From Stratiolaelaps scimitus (lineage: Eukaryota; Arthropoda; Arachnida; Mesostigmata; Laelapidae), in assembly GCA_019614645.1 (NCBI GenBank), contig JABWDB010000034.1, positions 2,852,001 to 2,916,000 of the forward strand: DNA of 64,000 nucleotides. Direction: 5' to 3'. Shown here piece by piece: positions 10,686 to 23,333 of the stretch. The notes beneath the pieces are model-generated. The model had not been told where the DNA came from, did not search any database, and saw nothing but the letters and a program-made list of their open reading frames with translations. Made by a program: the position numbers and the translations under genes. Position 1 is the first letter of the stretch. The number at the start of each line of letters is the position of its first letter.

Positions 10686-13632
10686 AGGTTTGTGCTATTG
10701 AAGGAAGGCTTGGGTGATATCTTCAAAGTCTGAATCGTGCGTCAGCGGGATGAGCGTTCTGTTATCAAAATCTGCGTCACTTTTACTACCTACTGATACC
10801 AGCAGCATGGTGAATGAAATGAGCAGGTAAAAAATATTCGGTCATTCAATCTGAGGGAGAATGGGCCCTTACCCGTCGTCCTCGCATCTACACCCTTTAG
10901 GAGGTGGTGCATATACGCGCAGGTTCAGAGTCGCCGAACTACCGAATCATGTGCAATCGTTGTACAACAGAGGGCTTTGGACTTTTCGCCATGCGGTCGC
11001 GATCTTTTTTCCTGCCAGTGACGGATGACGCCTTGTGACGACCCCTCGCTAAATCCGACTTGATACCCGCTTTAGTTGACGCTGTCTCCCTAACCTCGGG
11101 GTCATTGAGGCCTTCACCTACAGTTACTGGAGACTGATACTGGCGATTTCTCATACTCGAGTAGGAGACCTCTCCTGAGCTAAGCTCAGGGTTGGAATGG
11201 CGGGCAGTGCCACCTAGCTTGCGGCAGAACTTCCAAACTGTATTATAAGTGCCTCTTATGCGACCACCAGGCTCTTCCGAACGATACGGAAACAAGGTCA
11301 TTCAAGCTGGTCCAAAACCGAACATACATTTTCACTGGTCGAAAACAAAATTTTCTCAGAGACAACAAAAAGTAAAAATGCTGAGTGATAGTGCATGATA
11401 TAAACGTTTCGAGAAAGTTACACGCTTCCCATAGAAACTTCCGGGTTTACCCTAAACATCGCTATGCTCAAATTCCGTTCAGGGGAATCAAGCGCTTCTA
11501 GTTGGGCCTAATGTTCTACTGTCAGCGTTTGTCTGATATTATCTGGAGTGATCGGTCACTCATCACTAACTCACTTGGCCAGTCAGTCAGGCAATCACAA
11601 TAATAGAAGCTCCCTTATAGAGGTCTTAAGTGGCTATCGAAATCCTACAACTACTCCCTCGCCGAAGGAGTGCATCGGGATACTTTGATTGGCTGCCGCC
11701 ATTCGTAGAGGACCAAATATCGACCCAGCAGGAAGGACTTGAGGCCTAGAACACCAACAAGGTTCCGCCATGATTCCTCCAACGAGAGCCTAGACTCCTA
11801 TGTCCTCTTCGCTGGCGCTGGCCCTCCGCCCAGAGGAGTCGAAATGCATCGCGTAGATGGAATGGTAGGCGACACACGAGTATCGGAAAGCTGCTAGGTC
11901 GCTTATGCAAAACAACTCCAAGATTCACCCTCGTGCGAGCAATGGTGAGGCGGGTGTGCATCAGTGGACCGCGTCGGTAGCCAAGTCTTTTCCAAGCGAG
12001 TCAACTACTCTTGGTGGCTTCCGCTCGGGTGGGCAGGCAATGACATGCCAAGCTACGGCGATTCACCACTGTGTTTTTCCGCAAGTCGGGGGAGCCACTG
12101 GAATGCCATGCTCTTTGGGGCAACGATGACGGGAGATACTTGGAAGGCGAGGCAAGCACGCTAGAAACCTCGATGCTTGGGGAGGTAGATGCTGCAGAGG
12201 AGCCTCGACTCGGAGAATCGGGAGGCGCTGAGGCCTAGTGGCTGACCCGAAAACGCTGAGACAATGGGACACTACCGGGCAACATCGGGACCGACACTGG
12301 GGCCTGTTCACCTTTTACGGTCTCGTTCTCTCCTCGCTGTTCGCGAGAGTCCTGGCCTTCTCGGTTCGACCGTCCTGTTAGCGTTGGCCTTCAAGTCCGA
12401 TGCTTTCCTCTTCTCCGCTCCCTACCGACAGCATACCTTCTGCCCATTCCTAGCCTCACTCCTAGCTAATTAAGGCCACGCATGGTCTGCATGGGTCTAG
12501 GTAGGTAGGGGGTGGGTACGCCTTACGGGCACCTGTCCAGGCAGGGATTGGCCGGCGGCTGGCAGCCAAGCAGATCGACCGGCTTGCTGGCTAGAAGGCC
12601 ACAAGCTAGGCAAAGTCAGCTCACAAGAGCTGGGAAACATCCATATCTGGCTCTAGCCGGGTGGCGCTACACACACCAAACACGCCACACAGAGTGTGCT
12701 GTCACGGCCCTCGAGCAGGCCGTTATGGCAACGGCTGACTAGCAGCTGTGGCGTACCTGTTGCGTCCACCTCCCCGTGGCGCATCCCTTCTCCACAGTAG
12801 CCCTTGGCTTCCGAAGATTCCCAGACCTCCACCTCACATTGCCCGCCCCCTTGAAAAGCCTGTCCTCGTTCGTCCTCCTGGTCGACGAGGGTCCTCCTCA
12901 GTCGGGACCTCTGTCTGATAGTGATAATACAGTAGTAGCTACCCTGCGCACTAGTCTCTAGCAAAGGCCACTCCTTACTACAAGGGCATCAGCTTTACAG
13001 CTAAATGGAACGTAATACTCATGTTCTCAACGAAATAACCTTACCGATAAGACAACGTCCAAATTCTAGCAACACTAGCTGCCCGCCAGTGGCCCCTCTC
13101 GCTCTCGATCAGCTGAAGTTAGTCCACTTTTTCGCCTTTCCCCACTGAAAGCCCCAAAGCGCAGTCCCTTCATCCTATCTTCTCTGTACGGCGTTGCGCT
13201 CCTGATCCATGCACCCTCACCGGCCGTCCTTCAAGCTTGTTCCGCTCACTGGCCCTGGCCCAACAATGCTATGCCTACTATAACATGTCGTTTTTCGATG
13301 CGTGCTGATGCAACCCGAGCACGAGCGAGCTAGCCAGGCAGCCAGCCAGCTAGCCAGCTGGCTGTAGCTCTCGACATAAAGCAGCCAGCCCCGTGATATG
13401 TTGCGCGTCCAACTGTATACCTCCACTCTATCCCATATGATGATTACAAAGCTCGGGGGAGGAAACCTCGTACTTCGTACCTCCAACATCGACGTAGCTA
13501 CCGCGCAAACGACGACGTGAACGAGGCCGCGATATGGACACGACAAGGGCTGGCCAACAGACGGGGAGTGGCCACCTAGGTCACTCTCTAGACGTATTAT
13601 AGAACGGCAAGCTCGTTGCCGACTGGCAAAGA
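10686..13632. other. No gene recognised; CpG-rich from about 12.0 kb
   Basis: It includes a 120-codon minus frame (10939-11301) with mixed polar composition but no motif. Beyond 12 kb it is GC-rich sequence with AGCC/GGCT-type imperfect repeats around 13325-13365. Open frames here (for example 12653-12964 minus and 13217-13546 minus) overlap others in different phases and are not supported. Confidence 0.4.
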
Positions 13633-13700
13633 GCTCTCTCCTCTCTCTCTCTCTCTCTCTCCTCTATCTTCCTTTTCCTCAAGCTCTCTCTCTCTCTCTC
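13633..13700. repeat. (CT)n microsatellite, two blocks
   Basis: CT runs at 13633-13665 and 13684-13700, separated by a C/T-rich linker, form a polypyrimidine stretch. No exon with an open frame directly follows, so I do not read it as a splice tract. Confidence 0.9.
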
Positions 13701-14744
13701 GCTCCCTCGTTTGGTCCATCCTTCGGACGGACACGGCGGTGGTCATGTTTGCATGGCATATGCCTCATCAGTCGGCATTCGAGCGAACTGATTCAGGCCG
13801 AGCTGACAAACAGAGCCAAACAGAGCCAACAGCAGGGTGCTGGCTGTCCGATAAAACGGACTTGATACTCTCCCGGTGTACGCCCGAGTTCAGCCGTTAT
13901 ATTATATCTCTATCTGTCGATCTCTCTGGCAGGTACCTCAATTTCGGAGTACGACTACCATTTTCTATGCGGCGGATAAGTGCGATTGACTATTAAGAGC
14001 ACACCGAATATGCCTCCGCAGCGATCCAGTATATGTTCGCTGTTTGTGGACAGTAAGCATATCCAAACTGCACGCGATGCACCGCTTAGTGGTAGTATAC
14101 GAAGCCGCGTTCGAAGTGGACTCGATGCAGTCGTTGAACGTCGGCCGGACGTACGTGAATCACGTTTGTTTATCCATATATTAAAGGCTAATCGCTTTCT
14201 TACGTGAAACACCGAACATATTACAATAAGCAGAAATAATAATCGTTGACTCGACATGTGTCTATGGCACTAGCTCATGACAAAGATATGCACCCCTCCC
14301 CGCCGCCTCCTGGTTCGTACTCTAAATGCACTCACAGTTTGTGAATATACTGAATATCATCATTTGCAGCTAATCTGCTTGAAGCCTTCGGTAAGCGCCT
14401 GGTGAAATGTCAGCCTAATTTATGGACGTTGCGGCCGAATGATAATGGTGAAGTTTGGTTTCGATGAAAACATTGGCTAAGGTAGAGACAACGTGGGTAG
14501 GTCGCTGCTCATTCAACTCAGTGTGTGATCCGAAATATCTACAAAACAATACCTAGTGATTCTTCGAAATATATTCTGTCTCGATACACGAGGCCACTAC
14601 GCAATTGCGTCTGGCTGGTCCAAATATCGTCACAAGTTCGATTCAGATGATTATCGTCAGTTTGCAATGGATCAATTTTTTTTTGCCAGTTTCCAGCTCA
14701 ACCGTGAATCGGCTGGTCGATAAGGATTCGACGAGAAGACAAAG
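13701..14744. other. No gene recognised; weak acceptor near 14,370
   Basis: A plausible 3' splice site (CATCATTTGCAG) ends near 14370. It is followed by an open frame of about 32 codons that closes at a TGA near 14467. No polyadenylation signal follows except the one inside a SINE-A tail at about 14783. The frame is too short to call. Confidence 0.3.
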
Positions 14745-14805
14745 ATAACTTAAACATTGTACAATTGCAGTTCCTTTAATAAACCAATAAAGCTTTACTT
14801 TACTT
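14745..14805 (+). mobile_element. SINE-A copy 4: 3' fragment
   Basis: It matches the SINE-A tail (ACTTAAACATTG ... GCAGTTCCTTTAATAAACC, then AATAAAGCTTTAC). A GGATTCGACGAG upstream, near 14724, may be a ruined B box, but the A box cannot be recognised, so only the tail is called. Confidence 0.7.
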
Positions 14806-17166
14806 CATCGTAATTGTAATCTATAACTCTGTTGATGCTACGGTAGATGCTGGTAATTCAATTTTAAGAGTTATGCACATGTTCGAAACTGAAATCGTGC
14901 TTTCATTTTGATCTCAAGACATAAAAAAACACACACAACGAAGAAGCAGCGAAGTTGATACCAAGTCAACGATGACCCCACGCCACGAACCCGAGTGTTG
15001 GTAGGTATCCAAAGGTACGATTGGTGTTGCAAAAGTGCATCTCGAAATTTCCACATGCGAATATCATTGTCGACATTGTCACTTCTAGGCTGCCTAACAC
15101 GTAACAGCTCAGGGAGGTTGGCAGCCATAATCTCGAGTCCCCATTAGCTGCACGAGAAGATGTCCCGACGGAAAGCTGGCCCTCAAACAGTAGGCTTGAC
15201 GGTATCGACACTTCATTGAACCGGAGATCCGTAAGATATCACTGGTGCAGGCATACTGTCCACTGGGCAACGAGAACTTCTATGATTCATGCATGTCTGT
15301 ACGGCTAGTTATTATATCATACAATTGTATACGTCTCCGTTTCACGAGAAGGCAGTCGTTCTTTGCCGAGCGTCAGGGTGCGTACGCTTTCCTTGAACTA
15401 ATTAATGCAAAGTCCTAAAATTTCGACTACGTTCGTCTCTTCGTTATACGAACGGAGGTGCACAAGCGTTGGTGAAGCTCTCCAAAGCCCATGAGATCCT
15501 CACAATAGGATATGCTCAGCGCACAGATATACAGCTCGGGACAAGGAAGGAAGGAATTGAAAACATTTGAAAGTATCGAGTGCAAATTTCCAAAAATCTT
15601 CAGATAGATTCGTTGTCTATTGATGATTTCGCACTTGGTGCTTAGTCAGCAGTGTCTCTTCAGCGGCAGACGCGGTCCGCCTATGAGACTAAGGTGCTCG
15701 TTGCACTGACTGCTCCAGATGTATCTGAGCCATATAAATGCTACGTGAAATGAAATATTGCAGGGGTTGTTGCGGAAGTTTGTACAAACGGAAAAAAAAT
15801 ACAGTTTGAGTGAATGTTGAACAGAAAACATTGAGGGATGACCGTATAAATGATGCGCTCTCATTGTAAAACGTGAGCGCATTATTTCACTTGTATTTAT
15901 GTCGGGCTTGGACTACTGCTTGAGGTGTCTTCAAATCGCAGGTGCGATATACGATTAAGGATTTCCATCGTGACCTCTGGTACGCTGACACCGCTGCTCT
16001 CTGTCTCTCTCTACAAGGGTTCTTCTCGTCCGTGTTTATTCATACCCACCGCGTGTCTCGTTTAGGATTAGTTCCTACTTGGGTAGATATAGAGTTGTTT
16101 TTTTGTCGTTGGAAGTAACGACCTTGTTGCTAAACCTTGGCGATGAAAACAAGGGCTCACTGGCCATTGATACAACTATAATGCCAAATTACTTAAGAGT
16201 GGTATATTGAGCCGTTCTGATAGCCTGCATAATCATTTGTGCACGATAGCCCTATAATATGTAGTTGCGAGTGCAACCGTCTAAATGTTTGCCATTTACC
16301 GATAATGTCAAGTAGCTCCCAAATTAAATGGCGGGAAACGCTAAACATGGTAACCACATTGCATAATGCAGGTCCTATTTCAATTACGTGGACCAAGCAA
16401 AAAGAAGAGAGGAGAGCTATTATCGCACCAGAGCACTGCTTTCTTCTACTTAGGTGTTCGGTCTTGATCGGACGCCCGACGTATTGAAGGAAATCTCAGA
16501 GGCCACCAGGTGCCGTTCGTATCCGCTCGACGTCGAGTGCGCACGTGGCTACGCTGTGGCAAAGCAATTACAGCTTAGACGCCCTCCACCAGGTTACTGT
16601 CTGGCCAGCTAGGTGACACTGTGTCGATGGAACAAGCATAAAAGGTTGACCTGATGCCTCCCCCGTTTGACAGTGTTCAGGAACAAGGTGGCATGGGACC
16701 AAGGCCCGCTATGCGATGGCAGCAGCCACTGCTGCAATGCACCCGCGTGCAATCCCGACCCGAATGTGCGGCCGGCATTCGAACTGTCATGAGATGCCAT
16801 GGCTCACGAGCCTCTCAGTCACTCGTTGCCTTTGTGCTACTCGCCGATGAGGCTGTGCCTGCGCCAATTCGTGGCCGTTCCCATGTTGTGCACGAACAAC
16901 ATGGGTGCAGGCTGCCCGATCGTTCCTCGTCGCTGTACAAGCTATTCGAAGTCGGATCTGTTTCCAAGCAGCTTTCTACACTGCGGCCCCGGAGTCTCTC
17001 ATCATGAAGTAGTTTAAGTATAGCCGATGCGGCAGTGCGCAGGCTATTCCTCCGTGGCGTCTTCCGGCTTACCCGTATTCACAGCGGGTGACAATCCCCA
17101 TCGACAATCCTCTCAAAGTCGCTCGCATCGGCGTTCTATAGTATCTGTGCGGCCTCGCGAGCCCGA
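14806..17166. other. No gene recognised
   Basis: Mixed composition, turning CpG-rich after about 16.5 kb. It includes a perfect 10-bp hairpin (16880-16889 with 16896-16905). Frames such as 16654-17007 (117 codons) lie in the GC-rich part without motif support. Confidence 0.4.
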
Positions 17167-17210
17167 CGTTGTTGTTGTTGTTGTTGTCGTTGTCCTTGTC
17201 GTCGTTGTCG
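17167..17210. repeat. (GTT)n/(GTC)n imperfect microsatellite
   Basis: A run of GTT units passing into GTC/GTT interruptions inside a CpG-rich stretch. It translates as poly-V, -L or -C in spurious frames. Confidence 0.9.
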
Positions 17211-20200
17211 GGGGACAATGCCGCCTTCGTTTCCACAGGAGATCCTTAGAGATAGGCACGCGCACGAGGGCCAATTGGTTTGACTCCTCGGCCTCGTTTA
17301 ATTGCAGGCCGCTACAGTCGCTGGTCCCACGAGCTGTCGCAATACCAAGGCCGATTATAAGAGCATGAGCACCACCCGCTGGAACGAAGCTGCTTCGTTT
17401 CTATGTCTGACCGGCTTCGGCTTCTAGAGCCGGGCCTTCGGTGGTTTGGCGGCGGCGGCGGCCCGACTCGAGGCCACCGAATCGCGCAGGCGGCGCAGCC
17501 TCGCGGGAGGCCGGCGAGTCGTCGTCGTCGTGGAACAGAGAGGACTCCTATTCGTGAAGGAGGGGTGAAGCTAGTAAGATCGAGTCGCTTTCGTTGTCTT
17601 GCTCCTCGTTCGACAGACGACTTCGTACCGCGCACTCGTTCGACTCCTCGAGATCACCAACAGGCCGCTTGGCGGAATCGTCGTGTCACCGCTCAGATGC
17701 TCGAGATTACCTTCATGGAGATTTTTTCGCCCACGGTCGTCCTTGCCGTTCATGGTGGCAGGTACCATCGGCGTCGATCATGAAGCACCAAAGCGTTGAC
17801 GAAGCTGACGTAAAGGCCCATACGGGTCTCTTACTCGGCTATGCGATATATCCAATAGCACACAGACGGCTCGTCGCTCCAGGTCGTTCGGCCTTTGATT
17901 GGAACAACGGACAAAGCGGACGATCTGGCTACCAGAACTCATGCTAGATATATGTATAGCTAGTACGATCATACGGACGTATCATACCTTCCCATCCGCG
18001 TACATTAGCAGGCAATCGGGGCAGCATTTTGCACAGGAAACTGTGTATCGCCGTCATTTCATCCGTGATGGTTCCTTGAATTTTTATATCAGTACTAAGA
18101 TGATCAGTACCCTCAGTGGTTATCCGTAATAGCTCATTACTCGCACGCTTCCTGCTATAAACGGCAAGAACGGCAGCGCCTTTGTCGATATCTATTTCAA
18201 TGTTTCTTCGCTGTCAATAACGGCTCCCTTGAGCTCGGCTCGGCAGTGGTCTCACGAGAGGTACTGCCCTAGTAGTGGTCGAATTTCCACCGAGCTTGTT
18301 CCAGCTTCCCTGATCGTCAATTGTACAGTGGTCAAAGGTTAAGCCAAAGTATCACTATTATTCCTCTTGAATAATCGAAACATCGACAGCGGCAACTGCC
18401 TGATTCCACCGCCCCGGTCTGATTATAAACGAAACAGTGCGGCAAAGCAAAGCAGAGTCTAGCGCGAGGTAAAACCTGAAGGCCTGGCAGGGCTGTGTAC
18501 GAGGGGGCCCGTATGTGGGTGAATGAATGGTAGTTCGTTGGCGGGCTCCTCTTCTCGTCGCTCGTAAGTTTACTTTATTACCACCTCTTCTCTGGCACCA
18601 GGCAACACCAGCAGACGCAGCAGCAGCATCAGCATGGGATCGTTCTTGTCGCCCCGGCCCCGATTGCAAGCCGTCCCGAAGGCCGCCCTTTTTACACCAC
18701 CACCGCCACACGAGCAACGAGCGAACAGAGGACCCTTTGCAGCGGCGGACGCGGTACCCAAGGCAAGAAACATCGGGGAGGGATGGTCTTTCCTCTCTCT
18801 CCCTCCCTCTCTCTTATTACTTAGCTCTACCTAACCTTTACCTCTGTGTAACTACAGTGCCAGCGCAAGGTCCTTTTTCCCCTCTGGGCTATGTTTTTTC
18901 CTATAGTTTTCCTTCTGCTTTCCTCCGCGCCTTCTCTTCGTTCAATCTGTATTGTGTGTACTTCGTTGTCGGTCGGGAGAGCGACCAACGGGAGGGGTCC
19001 ACAGCAAAACGGCTGTGATCGACTCGCGAGAGAATCGTTTACGTCTCGAATAACGAACGTGGCCAGGTGGTCAGGTAGAACATCAGGCCAGGTTGGCTAT
19101 TACATCTGACCAAGTGTTGACTTTCAGAACGAACAACGTTGAAGCGGAACATATGTGGCGAAATGAAGTTCGGAGCCTCGTATGCTGAGGGCTAACTAAT
19201 ATCCGTATCTCGGGCGTACAATAACGAAGCAGATAGTGATTTTGGCTAGATTGGCGGAAAGTTTACACCCTCGGAATAGTGCATTGTCAAATCTCGACGT
19301 GGTGCAAAGCTCCGCTGTCGTCATTGTTGACAAGAATTGATCAGAATTGGAACAATGAGAACGAAATTGAACACACCAAATAGATTGCTCTGTGGTGGAA
19401 GAGCCATCGGCGAAGAAGGCTGGCCTTCCATGCAGTCTATTTCTAGATGAGCATTCAATACATGAATCTCTGACTCCCGCCATGAAATAACACATCGCTC
19501 CGTTGGTGTGTTGAGCGTTGTCTGCTTTAGAAACTTGGGCATTTGTATTGTTGCACAATTAGTTGCACAAGTAGTCTAGATTCGAAGCAAGGGCTTACTC
19601 TAGTCGATCTAACGTACGAGGCCAGAAAGCCTTCACTTGATGCGTCGTTTCGCCACCAGTTGATTAAATTATCATTTGCAACACCTAAGAATCTCGTAAA
19701 AGCATGAATGCAAAGCTAAATCATGACGAGAAGAATTAGTAACGATGATTTATCATCATGATATAATTATCAATGATTATAATAATATTAATAATTATTG
19801 TTATTATTATTAATGATGTCAAGTAATGAACTCCTCTCCGAACAATCGACATGAACCTGTGTCAAAAGAGCGGGGTGCACCGCACCTATATAATATCTTT
19901 TGTCTTGCCATTGTGGAGATGACTCATCAACTTCGCTATGAACGGTCTATTTTGTTTAACGTGGTTACATCGCTAGCGTTTCCAAGTGGTGGACAATGCA
20001 CTGGTCATCTCAGTGGATGCCATCTCACCCTTATTTATATACGCGGGCACGAGCGTTTGTCACTCGACCCTCACAAGCACTTGTGCCTACGGTGATGTGT
20101 ATTGTATATCTGTGGGTCACACGAGATGATGTCGGTGTGAGGTGAGATATGGTGAAAACGACGCTCATCTCATCCACTTCCGCTCTGTCTCTTGGATGTG

Positions 20201-20388
20201 TTTTTTTTGCTGCTGCGGGGTAGCCGTGTAGCCGTAGTCGCAAAACCTACTGTCACGAGCCGGCATCGATGGAGCGGCCGAATTCAACGGGCCAGACCTC
20301 AAGATCGTGTAGGCCAGGCTCATTGTCGAGTCCCGGTGACGTAGGGTCCCGATGGTGGTCGTCTTCAGCCACCACCGGAAATGTAGTG
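17211..20388. other. No gene recognised; CpG-rich to about 18.9 kb, then AT-rich
   Basis: It includes GGC and GTC clusters at about 17447-17465 and 17518-17532, C/T-rich tracts near 18790-18830, and an ATT/TAA-rich segment at about 19740-19815. Overlapping frames of 117-163 codons at 17.4-19.0 kb appear in several phases and look like GC-driven openness. Confidence 0.4.
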
Positions 20389-20413
20389 GAGAGAAAGAGA
20401 GAGAGAGAGAGTA
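20389..20413. repeat. (GA)n run
   Basis: A GAGAG-type run on the plus strand. It is the first of several such runs between 20.3 and 28 kb. GAGAG is the core bound by GAGA factor in insects; binding here is only inference. Confidence 0.9.
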
Positions 20414-20689
20414 GCCACAATATTTACATGGTGGCAATGACGTTGGGAGGCGCCCTGCTGCTACCTCTAGAAGCGAAGGGCACCATGACCATATGAGTGT
20501 AGGTCAGGCGCAGAGGTGGCGTTTGGAGGAGGTGGAGCTCGACGAACGAACGAGTTACGGGGGAGGTACCTATAGAAGGCCAACGCAACGACCTACATTC
20601 AAACATGTTCCGAGCGTACACGTTGGTTAGCGACTCTCACCCGGCGTAGCAAAACCTAAATGACACGGTACGATGGCCGCTGTCGACAC

Positions 20690-20714
20690 AGAGAGAGAGC
20701 GAGAGAGAGAGAGC
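20690..20714. repeat. (GA)n run
   Basis: A second GAGAG run, interrupted by one C, in the same orientation as the run at 20389 and within the CpG-rich domain. Confidence 0.9.
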
Positions 20715-20844
20715 AAAGCACGAGACGTCTGGCTGGCAAGTAAGGTTGCTTGGTAGGCCGCGGACCTGCATGCGCGCGAGAGTCCAGGCGGCGGGAACGC
20801 CGACAGGCCACTCGGTGGGGTAGAATGAACGATTACAGCGACGC

Positions 20845-20870
20845 TTAGGGGTTAGGTTAGGTTAGAGGGA
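20845..20870 (+). repeat. Short interstitial TTAGG tract
   Basis: Three adjacent TTAGG units, GTTAGGTTAGGTTAG, are preceded by a TTAGGGG. TTAGG is the ancestral arthropod telomere unit. At this length it may be a break-repair relic or chance. Confidence 0.7.
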
Positions 20871-20963
20871 GAGAGGGGATGGGGAATCGACGCCGACGGC
20901 TGGCTACGAGAACGAGGAAGAGCAGGTCGGAGAGGTATGGTAGCTCAGGCAGTTGCCGGGTTT

Positions 20964-21079
20964 GGCGGCGGCGGCGGCGGCGACCAACGCCTGCTAGCCT
21001 ACACCCGCTTCGACGCGCTTTACGAGTGAATAAAAACTCGACTGGCTGGCTGCTGCTGCTGTTGCTGCTGCTGCTGCTA
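20964..21079. repeat. (CGG)n and (CTG)n runs
   Basis: A CGG run at 20964-20983 and a CTG run at 21049-21079 lie 65 bp apart in GC-rich DNA. Either could encode a homopolymer or lie in a 5' UTR, but no supported frame uses them. Confidence 0.85.
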
Positions 21080-21835
21080 CGGGCGGTACTGCGGTCGCTG
21101 CCGTTCGTAGTAGCAAACGAGAAAGAGAGAGAGAGAGCAATTCTCGTCCACCTTCCATCCACGTCTGTCGTCGTGTATGCTCTTGCCGACGGCGTCTTTC
21201 CGGAGGATGGGGACGGCAGGGAAGGGGTCTGCTAGAGGAGGATTGGTGTACTCGTCGCAAGGCGATGCGGGATGCATCAAGGAGTCCCAGTGGCCAGTAG
21301 AGCGGGTATATAGAGGCAAGAGGGCGGGAGCGGGGATCTAGGGGGGAAGTGTCTATCGAGCTTCGCATCGCGGACCACGATGCGAGGAGGAGACCATCTC
21401 TCAGAAAGACTGATGGGTTTTCTAAATGGGGCCAACCAGTAGGGCGCGTATCCACTCTGTCCGCGAGCGTGAGATAGAGGAAGAGCGTGAGGTCGGCGCT
21501 CTCCGCTTGAAAAACAGCCGCCACCGTCCCGCAGTTGTATCCCACTGGAGTAGGCGCCACAGCGAAACGCAAGTACACCCACACTCACGTACATGCAAAC
21601 AAACAGCCAAGGCGGGAGGCAAGCACCCGTGGTAGTCGAGAGTGCCTCAATCCTCAATCCCGACCTTCGCTTACCGCACCCACACGAGTCCGACTTCAAC
21701 CCTACGACCATCGGGGCCCCAAGACTCGTTCGCCGTTCAAGTTAATAGCTATACTAGTAACACTATATGGCTGACGGGCTTGCGTCAGTGAGAGCACCGA
21801 GGAAAAAAGGAGACCCGCACCAAGGCGGCGGTTGT

Positions 21836-21851
21836 AGCAGCAGCAGCAGCA
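21836..21851. repeat. (CAG)n run
   Basis: A short CAG/AGC run in the CpG-rich domain; not part of a supported coding frame. Confidence 0.85.
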
Positions 21852-23319
21852 AACGCAAACTCTGCCTTTCGAACGCAACCACCGTCACCGCGCGCGGCTC
21901 GCTGCAATACGCCTCGTTTAGAAATCTGTAAGCGGATACTACTGTGGACGCATGCGAGTGTCGGGGGGTGTCACAGACGCACATAGGGAGTCGGGTACCC
22001 CAGTAGCCCCCAATGCAAATGGCGCCACAAGGTCGAAATAGAACTCGACTGTAGTTCCATGTGAGTTTACTTAATAGTGGGACAGGCGGTGTATTAAACA
22101 TCCGGTAAATGGCGGACGGTGACTTTACGACCGGTTATATTGGCCGTTTATATAGTCGAATGTAGATGTATGCGTAACGGTTTTGTAATCATAGAGATAG
22201 CCTATTTGTATTAAAGCATTTGTGGGGATGCTTGGAAAGTTTCCCAGCATCTGTTCATGTGTGGCGACAATTGGTTAATTATGAAATTTAATTGCTGATC
22301 GAAGGTGAATGAAAAGAAAACAGTGAATAGAACTCAAGAAGTATCATATCTATGACATGCGTAAGTAGATATTAGACGCACGCGATCTCATAATTAGACT
22401 GGTGTTAGTCAATTAGATTGCGGAGCTCGCTGCTGGCTACAAAGCCCGAAGGGACCGAAAATATATTTTCGATCCTGTCGAAAAAGATTCAGGCATTCAC
22501 CTCAGAGAAACAAACAATGGACAAGTATATGGGATCGTATCGAATGACACGAAACTTCAGTCTGCTTTCTAGCTCAGTGAACAGAGGCCAGAGTGAACAA
22601 GCCAAGATTGCACGTCTACGGAACTGCTCTCGGCATTGCTTCATAACACAGAACGAAGGCACGATCTGTTGCTCTGTCCGTGAAAGGGCCCACGCTAGAA
22701 GGTGTTTGAATGCTACGCATTAAATTATAATGGACTCCAGCATTCACTATGACTTTTTTCTTTATGACCACCCACGACTTTGTGGATGGCAAGTTTATTA
22801 AGAAAGATTCTATTCACATATGACTTAACGAAATATATATATGCCATGTTTAACAGCGAGCAGTTTCTAAGCACACGTGCCATTATAACCATACAGATCG
22901 TTTGTCGACGTACAACGAATCAATGCATTCATCTGTATTGATATTCGTAAAGCGATGCCCGTGTCGATTCTGCTGCCCATGCCCCCCAACCTGTTAAGCC
23001 AATCAAATGAGACGAATTTCATTAGTGACGAACCGCTGCTGTTTGCCACACTTTCACTTCTTGTGGTGTAATATCTACAATAGTTCCCATCACGGTGTAC
23101 ATTTACATGGCACTAATAAAAGCAACAGAGGTAGTAGTTGTAGTATTGGTCGTTGTTGGATGCGGACACATCTTTAGGCTCATTCCCTGCTCGTCCTCCG
23201 ATACGACTCGACTCGGTCCACACCGGGGATCGGCGCCAACACGCGAGCCCCTCAGCCAGCCCGGACCCCACAGCCAACTGTGGGGTCGTCATTCGCGTCT
23301 TCGTGCGGGGGTAACCTCA

Positions 23320-23333
23320 GGGGGGGGGGGGGG
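23320..23333. repeat. Poly-G run, 14 bp
   Basis: An uninterrupted G run followed by CGGCGGG. It lies downstream of a perfect 10-bp hairpin (23264-23273 with 23278-23287, tetraloop CCAA). Such runs are often miscounted by sequencers. Confidence 0.9.

Noticed and set aside
20994..21584. 196-codon minus-strand frame
   Set aside because: It contains poly-A/S from the CTG run and poly-S/L from a GA run, in GC-rich DNA where all frames are unusually open.
23264..23287. Perfect 10-bp hairpin (also one at 16880-16905)
   Set aside because: About one such stem is expected by chance in a window of this size, and neither is repeated.
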